Below are positions 58,887 through 64,000 of a stretch of DNA of 64,000 nt, piece after piece. Position numbers and translations under genes: made by a program. Every line of letters starts with the position of its first letter. Positions within the stretch are counted from its first letter, which is position 1. The notes under the pieces were generated by a model, which ran no database searches, was not told the origin of the DNA, and saw only the letters and a program-made list of their open reading frames with translations. The stretch comes from Gamsiella multidivaricata (Eukaryota > Mortierellomycota > Mortierellomycetes > Mortierellales > Mortierellaceae): positions 186,001 to 250,000 of the forward strand of contig NW_026251735.1 in assembly GCF_025024155.1 (NCBI RefSeq), written 5' to 3'.

Positions 58887-59328
58887 CTCGACGGTGGTGG
58901 ATCAGGTCGCGTTAAGAAATAAAGGTGTGGTAGAACAAGAGAAGACTCGCCCGGATGAATAAAGAAACAAGGAGAAGGGCGTGGGAGGTGATGAAGAGTG
59001 ATGAGAGAAAGAGCGTTTGATGACAAGGAGAAAAGAATGTACTTCCAGATACTCGTGATGATGGTGTTCAAGATGACTTGACCGGCCCGTTGGTAAGGGC
59101 GTGTTGTCAATTAGGGAGGGGAAACTTAAAACGTGTCAGAACAAGAAGACAAGAATAGGATTCGACTTTCCTCTGCAATTGCACAAGGCCTTCTGACATT
59201 GCTGATTACTTTTATCTCCGCCAAAAAAAAAAAAAAAGCATTCAGACCCGCCTTCTTCCTCCTCCCCTCTACGTCGCCATTCCCTTCCTGTATACATTCG
59301 AATCACTCTACATCCATACTCTTCAGCG
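58887..59328. promoter_or_regulatory. bidirectional promoter region, exomer subunit / OTU protease
   Basis: The two start codons face away from each other across 442 bp. The half near the OTU gene is pyrimidine-rich with an A tract (59222-59237). The half near the exomer gene is purine-rich on the plus strand, meaning pyrimidine-rich in its own direction. Confidence 0.5.
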
Positions 59329-60685
59329 ATGGCTCCCGTAAAGACAAGATCAACCTCATCACGGCATCGTCCTCACCGCGGATACAAGGCCGATCCAGAG
59401 GACACCAACGACGACGAGGACTTTTACGGCATGCGAGAGCTCAAGCATCAGCTTGCCAGTCTAAATCTCCAGCTTAAAGACACAATGGGCGATGGCAACT
59501 GCCTCTTCAGGGCCTGCGCAGACCAGTTCTACGGCATCGAGAAAGACCATACGTCACTGCGCGCAGAGGTCTGTCAGTACATCGAGGAGCACACAGAGCA
59601 CTTCAAGTCGTTTCTCGACAACGAGACCGTCGAGGCCCATGTGGCCCAGATGCGTAAAAACGGGACCTATGGTGGCAACATTGAGCTTGTCGCCTTTGCA
59701 CGCATGAAGCGGGTTGATATCAAGGTCTACCAGCCTGGATATATATTTGTGATCGAGGGAGTCGATGTCAAGAAGGAGGGATCCAGTCCAGGACAGCGGC
59801 CGACCATGCACATCGCGTAAGAAACTTGTTTGATCAGGTATGAAAAATATGTAATTGAGCGTAAATATGTGGCTCACATTTATATATTCTCTCTACAGGT
59901 ACCACAGCTGGGAACACTACTCTTCAATACGCAACATTGACGGCCCACACGAGGGCTTGCCAGAGATCAACCCTCGCCCCACCAAACAACAACCACTTGC
60001 AAAACTTACCAACAAAGATCCACCACGGGCCATTGAGCGTGAAATCATGAAAATCTCAGGCGTTAACGATCTAGAGCTTATCCGTGAACTGCTCGAAAAG
60101 TATCGTGGTGATTTCGACTGCGTTTACAACGACCTTGCAGAGAAAGTATTTGCAGATGCCAATGGTAGCGATCGTGACGATAACAGTAGTCCTGAAGGCG
60201 AAACCAAAGAAGAGTCCAAGGGTTCGGTTCAAAAGACTAAAGGTGAACAGGATACGAAAGCGGGCAAGACAAAAGATCCCAAGGCAGGGACCAAGGATGA
60301 AATCATCACAGCACCTGATCCGCCTTCTCAGAGCAACTCGATTGATACCGAACCTTCAGTAGCATGTTCAAAGTCCTCTTCACGCGCATCATCTCCAGGC
60401 TTTGTACCCTCACGGACAGGTTCACCAGCAATATCATCTACTGAAACACCTATGGCATCGGATGAACCAGCACAAGGTGTGATTCCTAAAAAACGAATAT
60501 CTGCAAGAGAAAAGAAGGAGTTGGCGAAGCGGAATCAGAAGCTGAATCGAAAGAACAAGGGTAAAGTCGGAGCTGCAAGTGCCGACGCCAGTCCGAGTAG
60601 CAATAGCAGCAGTGGCGGCGAGCGGAACTCAACAGATCATCCGGCAAGTCGAGCAGGCAGCAACATGCGAGAGCTCTTTGTCTAA
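59329..60685 (+). CDS. OTU-domain deubiquitinase, OTUD3-like (424 aa)
   Basis: Two exons, 59329-59816 and 59899-60685, join at HIA|YHSWEHY. The OTU fold is complete: catalytic Asp and Cys in TMGDGNCLFRACADQFYG, then LRAEVCQYIEEH, GGNIELVAFARMKRVDIKVY and the catalytic His in YHSWEHYSSIR. OTUD3-type enzymes cleave ubiquitin chains and pair the OTU domain with a UBA-like helix bundle. A UBA-like stretch is visible at IMKISGVNDLELIRELLEKY. The rest is charged, with S/T-rich sequence and a basic segment (AREKKELAKRNQKLNRKNKG). The gene is divergent from the exomer gene, 443 bp apart. Confidence 0.92.
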
Positions 60686-60717
60686 CCAACAGTGTACAAA
60701 TGTATTCGCTATAATGA

Positions 60718-60723
60718 AATAAA
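60718..60723 (+). terminator. AATAAA poly(A) signal of the OTU gene
   Basis: It lies 33 nt after the stop codon, followed closely by a T run. Confidence 0.6.
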
Positions 60724-60946
60724 CCAGCTTTTTTTTTGGCGCCGATGTTTCTTTGTGGTGCCTTTTTGATCTATCCATTCAAAGAGCCTTTGTGGGGGAT
60801 GTCGCGGTCTAAAGGAATTCCTCTGCCTGCACACAGCCACATTTTGTGTTTGCACATCCCTCCCTTTCCTATTTGCATGAGCACGGGTCAATAAAAGCTT
60901 CAAAGTTTTTATCTTAGGACCTCCACTCGAATAGCGCTAGGAAGCC

Positions 60947-61165
60947 CTACATGCACTCCTTAATAGCCTCGACAGCCGTCGATACCTCTTCGCGGCGGAA
61001 AAGTAGTCGCAGATAGAACACATCCCTGTTTGAAAGCTTCCTCAGACAACCTCCTTTGAACTTGGGTCTGGACGATGGTAATATTCTGGACATCTCCTCG
61101 AGAAGTCGAAGGGCTTGCTTGATGGTCGATGGTTTGTGAGCTTTCATGTCGCTTGGGATCGTCAA
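60947..61165 (-). mobile_element. Tc1/mariner transposase relic (N-terminal helix-turn-helix)
   Basis: The minus strand encodes about 72 residues with the Tc1-type second HTH: STIKQALRLLEEM, then a basic linker GGCLRKLSNRDVFYLRLLFR and REEVSTAVEAI. This matches the paired-like DNA-binding part of fungal Tc1 transposases (GRPRKLS-RD--YL). No DDE catalytic domain follows; the frame stops at 60947. Terminal repeats were not found. Confidence 0.5.
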
Positions 61166-61244
61166 TGAATAGTGGTAATAATAATAAAAATAAAAAAATG
61201 GCGATTATGTATATATGATGGAGGAAGTAGCATGCTCGTGAACA

Positions 61245-61649
61245 TCAAAAATCCTCACATAAAGCTGGATCTATCCTATGTTCTACTAATGTGGTGAGAT
61301 TCGTTAATGGGAGGGTCGTGGTCGCGTTGTTGGGCTGGCATGCTCCATCGAGTATAAAATTGCAAAACATCCGGACAATTTTGGGAGCCAAGCTGACCTT
61401 GTGCTGTTTTTTGGAGATGGTGGAGGAACCTATGGAGTTGTAAAAGTGCCCTAGAAGCGCGTCTTCAGTATTCCTCCAGATCTTTTCGTTGTCGTTCTGG
61501 TGTTTAGAGCGGTTTGTGCACAGAGAGTTGTCGGCATTTTCGAAGGTGACGTCCGCGCATCTATGTTTGCCTAGGAAAATATCCGTTGACTTTTGTATCT
61601 TTCGGAAAGGCTGTATTTCGAGCAAGGTCTGGCTTCGGGCTGAAGGCAT
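61245..61649 (-). CDS. unassigned minus-strand frame, 134 codons
   Basis: I do not recognise this product (contains IFLGKHRCADVTFENADNSL and ends RIDPALCEDF). It lies between the Tc1 relic and the monooxygenase 3' end and may itself be transposon debris. No intron or promoter evidence. Confidence 0.25.
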   Translation of the reverse strand: MPSARSQTLLEIQPFRKIQKSTDIFLGKHRCADVTFENADNSLCTNRSKHQNDNEKIWRNTEDALLGHFYNSIGSSTISKKQHKVSLAPKIVRMFCNFILDGACQPNNATTTLPLTNLTTLVEHRIDPALCEDF

Positions 61650-61955
61650 CAGAAGGTTTGGGACTGCACGATAAAACGACGTTTCAGGACCGACAATACG
61701 ATATAAGTCTCACTTATTCACAACTTGGCAATACGGATCACACTGACCGACTAGGATTAGATATTTATGGCGAAGCCGGTCGAAGATACCAAGTAGCACA
61801 AAGTACATTCCGTCGTAGGCATGGCTGAGGACAGCTGAATTTTGCGTCCGTCGTTCGTCTTTGACGCGCGACGCGTGTGTTTATTTCGTGCTGGCGGCGC
61901 CCATGTTCCTTTCACAAATCAATCTATCGTTGTCCTATCAGTTTCAAGGTGCAAT

Positions 61956-64000
61956 TCAAATTGGGTGCACATGCTGCTCTTCTACTTTTCGTACACCTTC
62001 TTGGGGAAGTACATGTCCTGTACCGCGGTTTGGGGCTAGCGGTAACCAGGCTACCTGTGGGCGGTATTCGAAAGACTTGGCGAGTCCTTTGCTCATCACC
62101 CAGTCTGGAATGTAGTTCAGGACCAAATGGCGAATGAGCCGCTCTTTCCAGGACTAAACATATGCAAAAAGTTGAAAGTTGACTTGAGAAAACGGATAGT
62201 TATGTCGCTCGAATCTGTGCGAAAAATCGGGTTCCGTGTTTTACATGGCCAAAGATGACTTTCGACATGTCTTCGCTTCGTGCGTATTGCTCTTCAGCTC
62301 GAGGGTATCGTTCCCTGTAGTAATCTTGGAATGCTGCTTCGATACACTTAGGGGTTGAGTCGGACATGTTGTATAGGCAGTTGGCGAGGACGACCGCGTC
62401 ATGCATCGCGTTCACAGCGCCTGTTGAAAGTAGAGAATGTTTTTAGAACAAAGCTGTGAGGTTGACGCATAAGCTAGGGAGAAAATATTACTTTTAGTAA
62501 ATTGAAAAGTAGTTCTGACCTACACCGGCACCAGGGAGCATCTATAAAATGGATAGGAAAACGCCTTTTAGTAATACAGTTTCATGAGAACGCGCCCTTA
62601 CGTTCTGCGTAACCCAAGTACTTGCCTTGTGAGCCGCTAATGAAAGCAGTACGACAAACAGTAGCGGTGTTAGCACAAGACAGGTTCCAGCTGCAAGCCA
62701 AATAAAACTATCGACTCTTTCGTCTCCCTTACCGTCTCCCAGAAGAACCGTGCGGCCATGATACCATGTCGAGAACAGCTTAGCCTCCAAGAACACCTTC
62801 GAGATCAAATTTCTTGGAGTCGCGTCAACGATCTCGCGCATAGTGCCACCCCATGCGCAGGGCAAATCCCGCAGCTCTTGGATCATGGCTTCGCTCGATT
62901 CGGGGCCCCACTCCGAGTTGCGGAACTGCTGCTCTTTGGCGTCCGATTCAGAGAGCTGAATCCCCAGTCCCCAGCAGATCTGGTTGTTTGGCACGCTAAT
63001 CACACTCCACTGCATGGATTAAATATGAATGTGTGTGAGAGAGAAAGAGAGAATGACCTGTCGGTAAGTGACGTTCTACGGAAAGGGGATGTTATATAGC
63101 AGAGATACGACCAATGTGTAGAGGGTAGAGGACTTACCCCCATGCCTTTGTGCCCAAGGATTTGCGCAAAATGGCAAAAGTCATCCTTCAGCTGTGGGTA
63201 TTTTTCTGGATCCTGAGGCTCAGAAATACCTACCAAACTAATATATCCGACCGAAAGCTCACCCAAGTCGCTTTTAGGAAGGAGTTCCTTCTTGTCAAGA
63301 TTCTTGTAAAGACTTTGACGCACTGCACTGTAGGCACCATCTGCTCCAACGAGAATGTCCCCGCTGTAGGATGAATTGTCTGCGCAAAAAATGCGCACCT
63401 TGCCATCGCTTTCCTCTATGCGGAGGACTTTTTTTCCAAGACTGATTTTTTGGGCAGGCACTTGCTTGCGCAAAAGCTCGTAGAGCTGTGGTCTTGCGAT
63501 CAAGATGGTGTTATATCCAGTACTAGAGAGAGAAAATCAGAGAGAGGTGAGGACGGTGCGCTGCTGTTTTTGGTTGTTGAAATACATGCATCAATCAGCT
63601 CAGACGTCTCTTACGTTGCTTTCTGCTCCCCCAGATTGAAAGACCCCAACTTCTTGACATCGACGTTGTAAAGGTCAAGCGAATTACATGGAAGAGATAT
63701 TTTCTTTAACTCTTCCATCAGACCGAGTTGTTCAAAAACAGGAAGGATGCTCGGTCCGATACTGATTGCCGCCCCTTTGTAATGCAGATGGATAAGAGGT
63801 TTGATGCACAACAAGAACGTTAATAAGACGTTTGGAATTCAAGAGGGTCATGTACAATTGAAGCTGGCAATACCTAGGGAACGCAGTTCCGATGCACGTT
63901 CGAAGATTTGGTACGGGATATCGACTCGCTCCAGCAGTGCGGCAAGCAGCAGGCCTCCGAGTCCAGCACCTGCGATCAGCACATCGGGTGCGGTGCCATT
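61956..64000 (-). CDS. FAD-dependent monooxygenase (class A, PHBH-like), N-terminus outside the window
   Basis: Eight exons are visible (64000-63874, 63774-63615, 63522-63138, 63009-62733, 62646-62636, 62541-62520, 62420-62245, 62153-61956), 1356 nt or 451 codons, all in phase. The FAD-binding signatures are present in order: VLIAGAGLGGLLLAALLE (GxGxxG), DILVGADGAYSAVRQ (DG motif) and LLGDAAHKMLPGAGVGAVNAM (GD motif). The gene ends with LAPNRGTGHVLPQ. Such enzymes hydroxylate or epoxidise small organic substrates with NAD(P)H and O2; the substrate cannot be inferred. The GD motif is built from an 11-nt and a 22-nt exon. The 11-nt exon ends at a GC donor (AAG|GCAAGT). Only the first few codons seem to lie beyond the right edge. 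Confidence 0.9.
62520..62646 (-). other. two consecutive microexons (11 and 22 nt) encoding the FAD GD motif
   Basis: Exon 62646-62636 (CGGCTCACAAG) and exon 62541-62520 (ATGCTCCCTGGTGCCGGTGTAG) rebuild GDAAHKMLPGAGVGAVNAM, as in intact family members. A TACTAA-type branch point lies near 62570 in the intron between them. A GT donor 24 nt further on (AAC|GTAAGG) is also in phase and would insert eight residues. Confidence 0.7.

Overview
This window is nuclear DNA from a filamentous fungus. Nearly every gene is cut by short GT-AG introns (mostly about 60-150 nt), 3' ends carry AATAAA-like signals, and the gene set is eukaryotic: proteasome, flippase, LSM1, OTU protease, exomer subunit, mitochondrial ribosomal protein. 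High intron density, long homopolymer tracts in introns, PIF/Harbinger and Tc1-type transposon debris and a fast-evolving lineage-type gene family suggest an early-diverging fungus, most likely Mortierellomycota. That placement is an inference from style and gene content, not from a database match.

Layout. 1-3791: 3' part of 26S proteasome subunit RPN2 (+). 3970-4654: a two-exon gene of unknown function (+). 4655-16352: a long gene-poor, partly AT-rich stretch. It holds a reverse-transcriptase-type RNase H relic (about 6523-6924), a MITE-like inverted repeat (8722-8880) and a PIF/Harbinger element (9780-12328) whose transposase gene is open and whose far end is a 370-bp inverted copy of its own head. 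16353-21303: ankyrin-repeat protein (+). 21533-21832: mitochondrial bL36 (+). 22888-23617: promethin/LDAF1-like lipid-droplet protein (+). 24015-26711: coiled-coil protein with a myristoylation-type N-terminus (-). 28257-30304: AP-1/Pap1-type bZIP factor (+). 31107-32668: mitochondrial carrier (+). 36207-40540: Drs2-type P4-ATPase (+), followed by the relic of a second flippase 3' exon. 41514-41959: small cysteine-rich protein (+). 42058-43554: penta-EF-hand protein (-). 43940-44746: LSM1 (+).

45164-49083 carries a tandem pair of one gene family on the minus strand: an intact 7-exon, 557-residue gene and a decayed copy. 49646-50705 is an almost perfectly homogeneous 303-bp tandem array. 51131-54069: septin-like protein with broken nucleotide-binding motifs and a C-terminal membrane segment (-). 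55366-58886: exomer (ChAPs) subunit (-). 59329-60685: OTU-family deubiquitinase (+). 60947-61649: Tc1-type relic and an unassigned frame. 61956-64000: 3' part of an FAD-dependent monooxygenase (-).

These are independent eukaryotic genes, not operons. Several bear on membrane traffic (flippase, exomer subunit, septin-like protein) or protein turnover (RPN2, OTU protease), but nothing in the sequence shows that the clustering is functional. Exon junctions below were derived by hand from splice sites and reading phase. For each complete multi-exon gene the summed exon length is divisible by three. Single junctions may still be off by a base or two.
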